This document shows, in pieces, positions 1 through 8,213 of a DNA stretch of 45,174 bases. Location of the stretch: contig NZ_PYVW01000021.1 of NCBI RefSeq assembly GCF_003056355.1, positions 1 through 45,174 of the forward strand, read 5' to 3'. The stretch's first letter is position 1. The number at the start of each line of letters is the position of its first letter. The notes beneath the pieces were generated by a model that was given only the letters and a program-made list of their open reading frames with translations, was not told where the DNA came from and made no database searches. This DNA comes from Devosia naphthalenivorans. GTDB taxonomy: Bacteria > Pseudomonadota > Alphaproteobacteria > Rhizobiales > Devosiaceae. Made by a program: the position numbers and the translations under genes.

Positions 1-206
1 TGCGACCGGCACTTGACCAGGCCAAATCCGAAAACCCCATAGCGCAGCGTGTGCGGACCGCGGGTTCCTGCATGGGTGGCTTTGCGACGCCAAGCGGCAT
101 CCCAAACCCTTCACCTTTCCGGCCGTTCGACTGCCGCTTGCGGCGTCCCGAAAGCCGACATTGCTCACGGCGTAGCCAAGCGCAAGCCGATTACTTCGGC
201 GTATAT
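1..206. other. Left-edge sequence without an assignable gene
   Basis: One plus-strand frame is open from base 3 to 239 and runs into the tRNA fragment, but its composition (many Arg, Pro and Ser, no recognisable domain) does not look like a conserved protein. It may be the tail of something upstream or simply open by chance. Nothing else is supported here. Confidence 0.3.
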
Positions 207-230
207 GTTCGAATCCCACCCGGTCCGCCA
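207..230 (+). other. tRNA 3'-end fragment (probable attachment-site scar)
   Basis: The T-loop sequence GTTCGAATCC is followed by a T-stem 3' half (CCCAC), an acceptor-like run and a terminal GCCA, exactly the layout of the last 24 bases of a bacterial tRNA. The bases just before it (201-206) cannot pair with CCCAC to make a T-stem, and no GGACCGG 5' acceptor strand occurs upstream, so only the 3' end is present. Such 3' ends are what tRNA-targeting integrases duplicate. The recombinase remnant directly beside it supports an att site. The parent tRNA cannot be named from this piece. Confidence 0.6.
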
Positions 231-450
231 CTTTGGTAAAAACCGGGAACGCCGATTCCCGCCGACTTTCCTCCTTTGGTGGCTACCGGCGTCCTCAATA
301 GGGTGTTTTTTGCTGCCCTCGATGTAGATCGCGTCGTCCGCGATCTCGGCGTGTTGGGCGAAGGCGCGGACATGTTCCCGCCGATAGCCGCCCTTTCCAA
401 GCCGGAGGCGAGTGCGAGCTTCGCTTGCCAGTTCCGGCACGGCCGCTTTG
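228..450 (-). pseudogene. C-terminal remnant of a large serine recombinase
   Basis: On the minus strand the codons read a GGYRREHVRAFAQHAEIADD-like segment, then, after a frame change near 310-320, NTLLRTPVATKGGKSAG and a tail running into the reverse complement of the tRNA end. This matches the conserved C-terminal end of resolvase/invertase-type large serine recombinases (typical pattern YRRxHLRALAQRVE, GSKxxLLRTL, then a basic tail). The catalytic N-terminal domain is absent: upstream of about 450 the frame is lost and the ABM-fold gene begins at 525. It is therefore a dead relic of the integrase that used the neighbouring tRNA site. The family call rests on pattern memory, not a search. 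Confidence 0.6.
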
Positions 451-524
451 GCGTGAATCTAAATTCAAACAGCAAAGCGCCCGATGGATTGCACCGGGCA
501 CTTCTTTCTCAAGTCACCTCGAGA

Positions 525-1244
525 TTACTTGGTAGCGAGGATTTCGAAATTGTGGACGTTTGCCACCACACCGTCGTCCCATCCACCTGAGATCAATTCT
601 GAAGCCTTTTCATTCAGGAGTCCGGCGACTTGTCCGGCAAAGTGCGCTTCGCGGCCAGAGTTGTCGGCAAAGATGTCGAAGATGGCGAAGTTGTTCCCGT
701 CAATCTGCAGCGCCGCCCAGAACAATGTCTTGGGTTCAGTTTCTGCGACGATGGGGCCGGCGGCGGTCAGCAAGGCTGCCAATTCGGGGCCTTTACCTGG
801 AGCAGCTTCGAGCTTGATGTAAGTTGCGGTCGTTGCCGTGTAGAGATCAACCGGCGCCTTTACCGACAGGACATCGGAGTTGTTGATATTCGCGACAACA
901 CCGTCGTCCCATCCTCCGTCGACCAGCGCGTCGGCGTTTTGCTTCAAAGCCGCAGCAACCGCTCCTGAGAAGTGAGCGTCGCGTGCTTCTTCATCTGCGA
1001 AGATGTCAAAGATTGCGAGCATATCGTCGGCTTGCAGAGCAAACCAAAGTACAGTTCCCGTCTCTGTTTCCCGCACGATAGGTGCGGCACCTGCCAGAAA
1101 CTCCGCGAAGGCTCCGGTCTGGCCTTCGGCGGCGGGCATGGCGATGTAGCTGGCAGTATGATTTTCCATTGCGTTGTCCTGTGCAGTTGCAGAAGTTGTG
1201 AACAGAGCCAGTGCGGCGAATGTCTGAAGGATTTGCGCTTTCAT
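525..1244 (-). CDS. Secreted protein with two tandem ABM-like ferredoxin-fold domains
   Basis: The protein has 239 residues and begins with a Sec-type signal peptide (MKAQILQTFAALALF, cleavage near ATAQ-DN), so it is probably periplasmic. Two repeats of about 100 residues follow, each carrying an ATYI start, a (L/F)WxALQ(A/I)D strand, the motif IFDIFAD and a closing GGWDDGVVANxxN. This looks like the antibiotic-biosynthesis-monooxygenase (ABM) dimeric alpha/beta-barrel fold, fused as a covalent dimer. ABM proteins are cofactor-free oxygenases or stress proteins; the substrate here is unknown. The ATG at 1244 is chosen over the longer frame to 1289 because GGAGA lies just upstream and the signal peptide starts there. 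A LysR regulator is divergent from it, which suggests that regulator controls it. Confidence 0.75.
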   Translation of the reverse strand: MKAQILQTFAALALFTTSATAQDNAMENHTASYIAMPAAEGQTGAFAEFLAGAAPIVRETETGTVLWFALQADDMLAIFDIFADEEARDAHFSGAVAAALKQNADALVDGGWDDGVVANINNSDVLSVKAPVDLYTATTATYIKLEAAPGKGPELAALLTAAGPIVAETEPKTLFWAALQIDGNNFAIFDIFADNSGREAHFAGQVAGLLNEKASELISGGWDDGVVANVHNFEILATK

Positions 1245-1340
1245 GGTCGTCTCCTGATTTGAAGTGCATCGTGTTTGGTTTCGATGCACTCTTGTCCCAT
1301 GCTGGGTGCGCCGGGCTCCAATTCCGAAATTCTATTCTTT

Positions 1341-1357
1341 GATAGACGTGGACTATC
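1341..1357. promoter_or_regulatory. Candidate LysR operator between divergent genes
   Basis: GATAG-N7-CTATC is an inverted repeat, and the arms extend to eight bases with one mismatch (TTTGATAG versus CTATCGAA). It sits in the 160-base gap between the LysR gene and the ABM gene, 48 bases before the LysR start. The size fits a LysR-type site, but no binding evidence is available. Confidence 0.45.
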
Positions 1358-1404
1358 GAACTTGTTTTGATGGCCTGAAATGAGATGTGACGGAGAATGT
1401 GGCG

Positions 1405-2277
1405 ATGGAAATGAACCAGATCAGGTATTTTCTTGCCGTCTGCGAGCACCGAAACTTCACCCACGCAGCCAGTGCCTCCAATGTCTCCCAACCTTCCTTG
1501 ACGACTGCGATCAAGAAACTTGAAGACGAGCTTGGAGGTGACCTGTTTGTCAGGGACCGTGCGGGATGCAGGCCTACGTCCCTCGGTAAACTCATGCAGC
1601 CAAGGTTGCAGAAGGTTCACGATGAGACGCGACAGGCTAAGGCAGAGGCGGTCCGTCATATGCGCTTGGAGCGGGTTCCAATCTCTGTCGGTGTCGGCGA
1701 AACGATTGGCCACAACAGGATTTCGGCAGCTATGGAGCGTACTCGTACGCGATTGCCGCAAGCCGAAATCGAATTGATCGTTGCGTCAACCTCCGAGCTT
1801 CTTGCCGGGTTACGAGATGGTGAATTTGACGTTGTAGTCACCGCAGAGAAGGTCAGTGAAGACCTCTATCGTATAGACCATCTCTATGAAGAGGACTACA
1901 AGGTCGTGGTGTCAAAGTCGCATCCGTTGTCTGAACTAAATGCGATCTCTCTTTCGGCTCTTGCTAAAACTGACATGCTTGACCGCCTAAATTGCGAAAT
2001 GCGGGATGTTTTGCATGGGGCCTGCGCGGATCATGGTCAGGAACTCTACGCGGCCTATCGGTCAAATCGCGTGGATTGGTTAGTTGAACTTGCTCGGCAA
2101 GGGTCAGGTGCGGTGATCCTGCCAGCCACCGCTATTCCTTCGGACATGGGCCTGGTGTCGAAACCCATCGATGGCCTTGAAATATCAAGAACTGTTTTGG
2201 CCCTTCGATATCGGCACCAAACGACGAGACCAGAGACAAATGATCTGATCCGTGAGATGACGCGCACGCTGGCGTAG
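1405..2277 (+). CDS. LysR family transcriptional regulator
   Basis: This 290-residue protein has the standard LysR length. An N-terminal winged helix-turn-helix (residues about 3-60: FTHAASASNVSQPSLTTAIK, KLEDELGGDLFVR) binds DNA, and the C-terminal two-lobed effector domain starts near residue 90 (VPISVGVGETIG). A GTG at 1387 is in frame, but GGAG at 1392-1395 is nine bases before the ATG at 1405, which decides the start; ATG 1411 is also possible. It is divergent from the secreted ABM gene, the usual LysR arrangement for a regulator and its target. The co-inducer is unknown. Confidence 0.85.
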   Translation: MEMNQIRYFLAVCEHRNFTHAASASNVSQPSLTTAIKKLEDELGGDLFVRDRAGCRPTSLGKLMQPRLQKVHDETRQAKAEAVRHMRLERVPISVGVGETIGHNRISAAMERTRTRLPQAEIELIVASTSELLAGLRDGEFDVVVTAEKVSEDLYRIDHLYEEDYKVVVSKSHPLSELNAISLSALAKTDMLDRLNCEMRDVLHGACADHGQELYAAYRSNRVDWLVELARQGSGAVILPATAIPSDMGLVSKPIDGLEISRTVLALRYRHQTTRPETNDLIREMTRTLA

Positions 2278-2299
2278 TGAGGTCGGTAATCGACATTCG

Positions 2300-2760
2300 C
2301 CCATCGTGCAGCATTCGTCACTTTGGGCTCAGACCAGACTTTCGCGGCATCACGCTCGAACGTCCGTTCTACTTTTCTTCGAGATCTCGCCCGCAATCCG
2401 CCACTTAGCGCTGGAGAAATTGCGCCAGATTGCGGTGAAGGTCACAGCGAACCACACCCATTGTGTGCGGTGATAGTCGTCGGTGACGAGGCCGTACTCT
2501 TCAAGAAGCCACAGCGCCGCGTGAGGCGACCTTCGGCGCGGGTAACAGTGGGTGGGTTCTTTTCAATCTTGAAGAGCCGCTTGATTTCCCTGATGACCTC
2601 TTCAGCAGACGGCCCCGACTTTGCCGTCGGGTGGAAGTGAATGAACGGCAGGTTTCGGGCGCCGAACGCGGCGCTCCGAACGGCGACAATAGGTCGCTTG
2701 CAGACCGGCAGCTTTGGTCCTTCGATGAGCCAAAGCGGTGGCTCCTATATTAGTATCTGG
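2300..2760 (-). pseudogene. Decayed protein-coding segment, family not recognised
   Basis: Read on the minus strand, one frame from about 2745 to 2520 gives a protein-like string (PPLWLIEGPKLPVCKRPIV, then LPFIHFHPTAKSGPSAEEVI and REIKRLFKIEKNPP). After a frame change near 2515 a second frame continues with ALWLLEEYGLVTDDYHRTQW and VWFAVTFTAIWRNF, up to a stop near 2340. Together they look like one gene broken by at least one frameshift. I do not recognise the family. The gap between the LysR gene and the chemosensory cluster holds nothing else I can support. Confidence 0.35.
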
Positions 2761-2939
2761 GGTTCTTAGCGATAACGAATAGTTTTACGTGGTCGGCGCA
2801 TCTCGGGCACCGTATCTTTCTTCTTCAAGCCCGTGAGCCATCAATATATTTGAGCCATCCGAGCTAGACGCTGTATGCCGCCGGCTTGCGGGATGGTATC
2901 TGGTCTGGCTGAGATCTTTGTAACCGGGCGGAACAGCGC

Positions 2940-4865
2940 ATGGCACTTGTTAAAACAACCGCTCTCGCCAAGCGCGTGGCTGGTGATACGGCGGTATCGC
3001 GAACTATAGTGACCCCGAAGGCGTCGAGGCCGCCAGCCAAGCCACGCATGCCGGTGTCCCGCGAACAGGCCGCGGAGCGGGTTGCTGCGGCGACTATGCA
3101 ACTGGCCAGCGGTATCGCTGAATCCGCGGCGGCGGCTGAAGAACTTCGGCGGACTCTCGAGCAGATCGCCAGCGGGGCCGAGGAAGCGGCCGGCGCGGCC
3201 CACGAGTCGCTGGCGACGGTTGGGGAACTGTCGCGCCAGTTTGCCAGCGCCCGAACCGATGCAGAGGCCTCACGCCGTCAGGCCGAAGTCCTGCAGGCGG
3301 CGGTGGTTGAATCCGCTGCCACCATTGAGGGCTCATTGCTGGCTATCGAAAGCAATGCTTCCCGCCAACTGGCCGCCGTCGACCTCATCAACCGGCTGCA
3401 GAGCCAGGCCGGCAGCATCGGCGAGACGACCCTGGTCGTCGCCGATGTATCGGACCAGACCAATCTTCTCGCCCTCAATGCAGCGATCGAAGCGGCGCGA
3501 GCGGGCGACAAAGGCGCTGGATTTGCCGTGGTGGCCGACGAGGTGCGCGCGCTGGCCGAAAGCGCCGAACGCAGCGCCCGCGATGTCAAGCAACTGGCCC
3601 AGTCGATCGGCGATGGCGTGGCCGAAGTGGCCGCGCGCATAGCTGCCACTGCCCAGTCGGCACGGGCTCAGACCGATGTCGGCCAGGCGATTTCGGCCGA
3701 CCTCGCGACGATCCGCACCGATCTCCTCGCCCTGCTCGACGGCAGCACCGTCATCCTGACTGCCGCGGTTGAGGCCGATCTCGCTGCGCGGGAGGCCCAG
3801 AAGGGCGCCGAAAATGTCGCCGCTGCCGCCGAAGAACAGGCCGCTGCGGCAGCAGAAGCCCAGCGCGCCGTGCAGCAGCAGAGCGCGGCCCTCGAGCAAA
3901 GCCAGCAGGCGGCCCAGAGCCTGTCGCAGATCGCCGAAGGTCTCAGCGATAGCCGCGACACCGCGAGCGGACCCGCCGCCATGGGAGCGGCGGCCGAGGA
4001 ACTGTCGGCGACGGTGCAGGAACTGTCGAGCGCAGCCGCCGAGATCCTGATTGCCGTGGATCAGATCAGCCGTGGCGCCGAGGAACAAGCGGCGGCCACC
4101 CAAGAATCCAACGCAGCCATGGCAGAGATCGAAACCAGCGCCGGTCTCAGTGCCCAGAATGCACAGGATGCCCTGCAACGGGTTCAGGCGATTGCCGAAC
4201 GGCTGGCGCGCAACCGGACCAGTGTCGTCGGCATCGGCGGCGACCTTGAGAATGGCCTGACCGATACGCGCTCCGCTATCGAGACATTGTCCTCGCTCGA
4301 CGAGGTGGCGCGTCGCATCGAGCGCGCTGTGGATCGCATCATTCTGGTTGGCGTGCAGACCAGCATGCTCGCTGTCAGCGGCTCCGTCGAGGCAGCCCGG
4401 GCCGGCAGCGAAGGACGAGGCTTTGCCATTGTTTCCAGCGACATCCGCAAGCTGGCCGACAATGCATCCGATACGATAGAAGGCGCCAAGGAAGGCGTGC
4501 GATCGATCCAGAGCACGATTGGCTCCGCGAGGCGCGATCTCGAACTGACCGTTCAGACCGCTGAAGCTGAGCTGGCCCGCAACAAGTTGATCGTCGAACG
4601 GCTCGATCAGGTGCAGCGCGATTGCGAGACGATCAGCACTGGCAATGCCGCTATTTTGACCAGTGCCGATGCCGTGGTGCTTGCGGTGCGCGAAATCCTG
4701 GCCGGCACCGAGCAGATTGCGACCGTGGCGCAGGAAGCGGGCGCTGCCGCGGGACAGGCGGCGTCGACGGCCCGCGAACAGTCGAGCGCCGCTGAAGATC
4801 TGGCAGCCTCAATCGAAGAGATTGCGCTGCTGTCGGAAGAGCTTCAGGCGACGGGCGGAGCGTGA
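2940..4865 (+). CDS. Soluble methyl-accepting chemotaxis-like receptor with two signalling hairpins
   Basis: The 641 residues are almost entirely Ala/Glu/Gln-rich heptads, that is, long coiled coils. There is no membrane segment and no recognisable sensor domain; residues 1-40 are basic and Pro-containing. Two MCP hairpin tips are visible: residues about 167-206 ([20 protein letters not shown], then [14 protein letters not shown]) and 468-506 ([20 protein letters not shown], then [16 protein letters not shown]). Ordinary receptors carry one. The second tip departs from consensus (SV for AI before EAARAG). The C-terminus lacks a CheR-tethering pentapeptide. It is the first gene of the chemosensory cluster, and its TGA overlaps the next GTG. 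The start has only a weak GGGCGGA upstream. The protein probably acts in the cytoplasm as the scaffold for CheA and the CheW-like protein. Confidence 0.88.
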   Translation: MALVKTTALAKRVAGDTAVSRTIVTPKASRPPAKPRMPVSREQAAERVAAATMQLASGIAESAAAAEELRRTLEQIASGAEEAAGAAHESLATVGELSRQFASARTDAEASRRQAEVLQAAVVESAATIEGSLLAIESNASRQLAAVDLINRLQSQAGSIGETTLVVADVSDQTNLLALNAAIEAARAGDKGAGFAVVADEVRALAESAERSARDVKQLAQSIGDGVAEVAARIAATAQSARAQTDVGQAISADLATIRTDLLALLDGSTVILTAAVEADLAAREAQKGAENVAAAAEEQAAAAAEAQRAVQQQSAALEQSQQAAQSLSQIAEGLSDSRDTASGPAAMGAAAEELSATVQELSSAAAEILIAVDQISRGAEEQAAATQESNAAMAEIETSAGLSAQNAQDALQRVQAIAERLARNRTSVVGIGGDLENGLTDTRSAIETLSSLDEVARRIERAVDRIILVGVQTSMLAVSGSVEAARAGSEGRGFAIVSSDIRKLADNASDTIEGAKEGVRSIQSTIGSARRDLELTVQTAEAELARNKLIVERLDQVQRDCETISTGNAAILTSADAVVLAVREILAGTEQIATVAQEAGAAAGQAASTAREQSSAAEDLAASIEEIALLSEELQATGGA

Positions 4866-6283
4866 GCACCGAGGCGCCAGCCATGTCCAGCGCGCAGCGC
4901 CAGTTGACGGTCGTTGTCAGTGGGCAGAGTTATCTCCTGTCCGGCGAAAACGTGATCGAGGTATTGCGCCGCCCGCGCGTGACGCGCGTGCCCCATGGCC
5001 CGCCGGCACTCCTGGGCGTCAGCAATCTGCGCGGCGCGGTGTTGCCGATCGTGTCCCTTGCGGGGCTTATGGGCAGTGAGCCTGGCAGCGAAGAGCGGGT
5101 CGTTGTGCTCAATCACGCCGGAGCCGTGGGCCTGCTGGTCGACGCAGTGCTGCGCCTTGACCTTGGCGACAAGGGATCGGCCAACCAGCAGATTGATATC
5201 GTAGGTTTGCTCGAGGCCGGGTTCAAGCGCCAGGCAACGCGGACTGTTGGCGGACGGGTTCCTGGGACTGCCTTGCCGGCCCAGGCCAAAATGGAGATCG
5301 CTCAGCGCGTACTTTTGTCCTTCCTGGTAGGCGAGCAAACCTTTGCCCTGCCGCTCGATGCGGTTATCGAAGTGCTTCGTCTGCCGGAGCTGTCTCGCGT
5401 TGCCGGGGCCGATGTGGCGGTGCTTGGCATGGCGAATGTGCGCGACCGCGCGCTGCCGATCATATCGCTGGCTGGCCTTCTGGGGTTTGCTGCCCAAGGG
5501 AACGATATCGGGGATAGCCGTGTTCTCGTCGTTGATCATGCTGGCGCTCAGATCGGGTTGGTTGCGGATGCAATCGAAGCGATCCTGCGCCTGGATGAAA
5601 CCGCCATCGACACGGTGCCCCCAATCCTGCAGCGCGGAAGCGGACAAGCCGAACTCGATGCCATTGGTCGACCAAGCGGCGGTCGGCCCCTGGTGTCGAT
5701 CCTTTCAGTGCCGCGGCTTTTTGCCAATGCGGCGGTGGAGGCGACGGTCGCTGCGACCGGTAACGAGGCGGCAAGCATGCTCGAGCAAGATATCACCCAG
5801 ATGCAGGAACAGTTCGTGGTATTCGACCTGGGCGAAGAGCGGTACGGCTTGCCCATCGCCGCTGTACAAGAAGTGCTTCGGCTGCCTGAGAACGTGACCC
5901 GCCTGCCCAACGGCCCGCGCTTTGTCAGTGGCATTATCAATCTGCGCGGGAGGCCGGTGCCCGTCATCGACCAGCGGCAACGTTTCGATGCGCCCTCGGC
6001 TCCCGCCTCCATACAGCCCCGCGTCATCATCGTGACGGTCGGGGAATTGCAGGCCGGCTTCGTAGTCGATGCCGTATCGGAAATCCTTTCGGTTGCCACC
6101 GACCGACTTGCCGTGACGCCGTCGCTTTCCAGCGAGCGTTCGGCCGTATTCAATCGCGTTGCCAATGTGGGCGCGGATGGCCGGCTCATCCTGCTGATAG
6201 ATCCGGAAGAATTGCTCAGCCGAGCCGAGCAGGACGTCATCGCTGAGATTGCGGCCCGGCAAGACCCGGTTGGTACAGCGTGA
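4862..6283 (+). CDS. Triple-CheW-domain coupling protein
   Basis: CheW links receptors to CheA. Normally it is one domain of about 150 residues; here 473 residues hold three in a row. Domain 1 spans about 12-140 ([30 protein letters not shown]). Domain 2 spans about 155-290 ([35 protein letters not shown]). Domain 3 spans about 315-465 ([34 protein letters not shown]). Each keeps the NLRG-like strand and the hydrophobic core pattern. The GTG start at 4862 overlaps the receptor stop (GTGA) and has GGGCGGA upstream; ATG 4883 is an alternative. The stop overlaps cheB. Three linked domains could bridge several receptors and kinases at once. Confidence 0.9.
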   Translation: MSTEAPAMSSAQRQLTVVVSGQSYLLSGENVIEVLRRPRVTRVPHGPPALLGVSNLRGAVLPIVSLAGLMGSEPGSEERVVVLNHAGAVGLLVDAVLRLDLGDKGSANQQIDIVGLLEAGFKRQATRTVGGRVPGTALPAQAKMEIAQRVLLSFLVGEQTFALPLDAVIEVLRLPELSRVAGADVAVLGMANVRDRALPIISLAGLLGFAAQGNDIGDSRVLVVDHAGAQIGLVADAIEAILRLDETAIDTVPPILQRGSGQAELDAIGRPSGGRPLVSILSVPRLFANAAVEATVAATGNEAASMLEQDITQMQEQFVVFDLGEERYGLPIAAVQEVLRLPENVTRLPNGPRFVSGIINLRGRPVPVIDQRQRFDAPSAPASIQPRVIIVTVGELQAGFVVDAVSEILSVATDRLAVTPSLSSERSAVFNRVANVGADGRLILLIDPEELLSRAEQDVIAEIAARQDPVGTA

Positions 6284-7344
6284 TCCGCATCCTTATCGCC
6301 GAAGATTCGGCGCTCATGCGCAGGCTCCTGAGCGGCATTTTCACGGCGGCCGGAGATTTCGAGATCTCGGTGGCAAAGAACGGTCTGGATGCGTTGCAGC
6401 AGATCGCCAGTTTCCGCCCCGATGTGGTGACGCTCGACATCAATATGCCCAAGCTGGATGGCCTGGCCTGTCTGGACCGGATCATGCTGGAGCATCCGGT
6501 TCCAGTGGTGATGGTCTCGGCCCTGACCGAGGATGGCGCCGACGAAACGCTGACGGCGCTCGAAATAGGTGCGGTGGACTTCATCGCCAAGCCAGAAGGA
6601 GTTGTGTCTCTGCATATGGCTGCACTGGCCGATGAACTGGTGTCCAAGGTCAGAGCCGCTGCCGCGGTACAATTGCCGCGGGCACGGCGACTTGCCGAAC
6701 GGATGCGATTACGCCGACTAGACGACACACCCTTCCCAATTGCCGCCAAGGCAGTTCCGGGGAAAGCAGGAGGTTTGGGGCTTGTCGTGGTTGGCACTTC
6801 GACAGGTGGTCCGCCGGCCCTTGATATCCTGCTCTCAAAACTGCCCGCAGACCTGCGCTGGCCCATCGTTATCGCCCAGCACATGCCGCAGGCTTTCACT
6901 GGCCCACTGGCGCGCCGGCTGGACAAGTTGTCGCTACTCTCAATCAGCGAAGTCACCGGACTGACACCGCTACTGGCCGGCGGCGTATACATCGCGCGCG
7001 GCGGTACCGACATGGTCATCGGCCTGCGAGGGGGCCAACTGATCGCCAATGCCGCACCGATGCGGGACGATTATCCCTGGCATCCCAGTGTCGATCGCTT
7101 GGTGCGCACCGCCATGGAGCATGTACCGCCGGCGCAATTGCTGGGCATCCTGCTGACCGGCATGGGCTCGGACGGGGCCGCCGCCATGGCCGAACTTCGC
7201 ACAGCAGGCGGTCATACCATCGCCGAAGCCAAGGACACTGCCGTGGTTTGGGGCATGCCAGGCGAACTGGTCAGCCTTGGTGGGGCGGTGGACACATTGC
7301 CGGTTGACGAGATTCCACGAAGGCTGGCGGAGTTGCTCGCATGA
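6280..7344 (+). CDS. cheB: CheB: chemotaxis response regulator and protein-glutamate methylesterase
   Basis: CheB removes methyl groups from receptor glutamates and deamidates glutamines when phosphorylated by CheA. Residues 1-120 form a receiver domain (acidic pair E8-D9, phospho-acceptor D53 in TLDINMP, K104 in IAKP). Residues about 165-354 form the methylesterase domain with the catalytic triad S174 (GTSTGG), H201 (AQHMP) and D298 (GMGSDGA). The length of 354 residues is normal. The GTG start overlaps the previous stop (GTGA), and the stop overlaps cheR (ATGA), so translation is coupled. All key residues are present, so the enzyme should be active. Confidence 0.95.
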   Translation: MIRILIAEDSALMRRLLSGIFTAAGDFEISVAKNGLDALQQIASFRPDVVTLDINMPKLDGLACLDRIMLEHPVPVVMVSALTEDGADETLTALEIGAVDFIAKPEGVVSLHMAALADELVSKVRAAAAVQLPRARRLAERMRLRRLDDTPFPIAAKAVPGKAGGLGLVVVGTSTGGPPALDILLSKLPADLRWPIVIAQHMPQAFTGPLARRLDKLSLLSISEVTGLTPLLAGGVYIARGGTDMVIGLRGGQLIANAAPMRDDYPWHPSVDRLVRTAMEHVPPAQLLGILLTGMGSDGAAAMAELRTAGGHTIAEAKDTAVVWGMPGELVSLGGAVDTLPVDEIPRRLAELLA

Positions 7345-8213
7345 CCCGCCGTAGCGCCGAACTACTGGCCCGGGCGCGGGCGCTGTCGCCCCTCTCCGTC
7401 ATCGACCTTACCACGCTGTGCGATTTCCTCTACGCCCGCACCGGCATGCAGTTCGGCGAATCCAAGCGCTACTATATCGATCGCCGAGTCGCCGACCGCA
7501 TGGCTCAAAAGCACATGACGGACTTTGTCGACTACTATGCCCTGTTGCGGGCCGAGCCCGGCGAAGCGGAGCAGTTGATCAACAGCTTCACCGTCAACGA
7601 GACCTATTTCTATCGCGAGGAACACCAGCTAGCTTGCCTAAGCCAGTCCATCCTACCTGAAATCATCCGATCCAAAGGGCCTGGCGACAAGATACGCATC
7701 TGGTCCGTACCCTGCTCAAGCGGGGAGGAGCCCTATTCGATTGCCATCTGGCTGCTGGAAAACTGGGCTCTGGTCGATGCATACAATGTCGAAATCGTTG
7801 GCTCGGACATCGATACCGCTATTGTCGCTGAGGCCCTCGACGCCATATACGGCCGCCGCGCCGTCATGCGCCTGCCGCCCGGACTGGTCGAGCGCTATTT
7901 TTCGCCCGCCGCAGACGGCCGCGTCCGCCTGATCGAAGACCTGCGGGAATCGGTCACCTTTACGCCGTGCAACATCACCGACGCCGCATCAGTGGCACGG
8001 CAGGGGCGTTTCGACGTCATTTTCTGCCGCAACCTGCTGATCTATTTCGACGGCGCGGCGCGGGTGCGCTGCATGCAGAACCTGTTCAACAGCCTCGTGC
8101 CCGGCGGCTACATGTGTCTGGGGCACTCTGAATCAATGTCACGCATTTCCGAGCGGTTCGTCACGCGCCGCTTCTCCGAAGCCATCGTCTATCAGCGGCC
8201 GGAACAGCCCTGA
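7341..8213 (+). CDS. cheR: CheR: chemotaxis protein-glutamate O-methyltransferase
   Basis: CheR methylates receptor glutamates using S-adenosylmethionine, opposing CheB. The 290-residue protein has the helical N-terminal domain (about 20-85, with the FTVNETYFYRE motif at its end) and a Rossmann methyltransferase domain (SVPCSSGEEPYSIA SAM-binding loop; FDVIFCRNLLIYFD; GGYMCLGHSES). No TPR or other extension is present. Start and stop overlap cheB and cheA by four and one bases. Confidence 0.95.
   Translation: MTRRSAELLARARALSPLSVIDLTTLCDFLYARTGMQFGESKRYYIDRRVADRMAQKHMTDFVDYYALLRAEPGEAEQLINSFTVNETYFYREEHQLACLSQSILPEIIRSKGPGDKIRIWSVPCSSGEEPYSIAIWLLENWALVDAYNVEIVGSDIDTAIVAEALDAIYGRRAVMRLPPGLVERYFSPAADGRVRLIEDLRESVTFTPCNITDAASVARQGRFDVIFCRNLLIYFDGAARVRCMQNLFNSLVPGGYMCLGHSESMSRISERFVTRRFSEAIVYQRPEQP

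Noticed and set aside
135..230. Intact tRNA ending at 230
   Set aside because: A GCCG-N7-CGGC hairpin upstream mimics an anticodon arm, but the T-stem does not pair and the 5' acceptor strand is missing.
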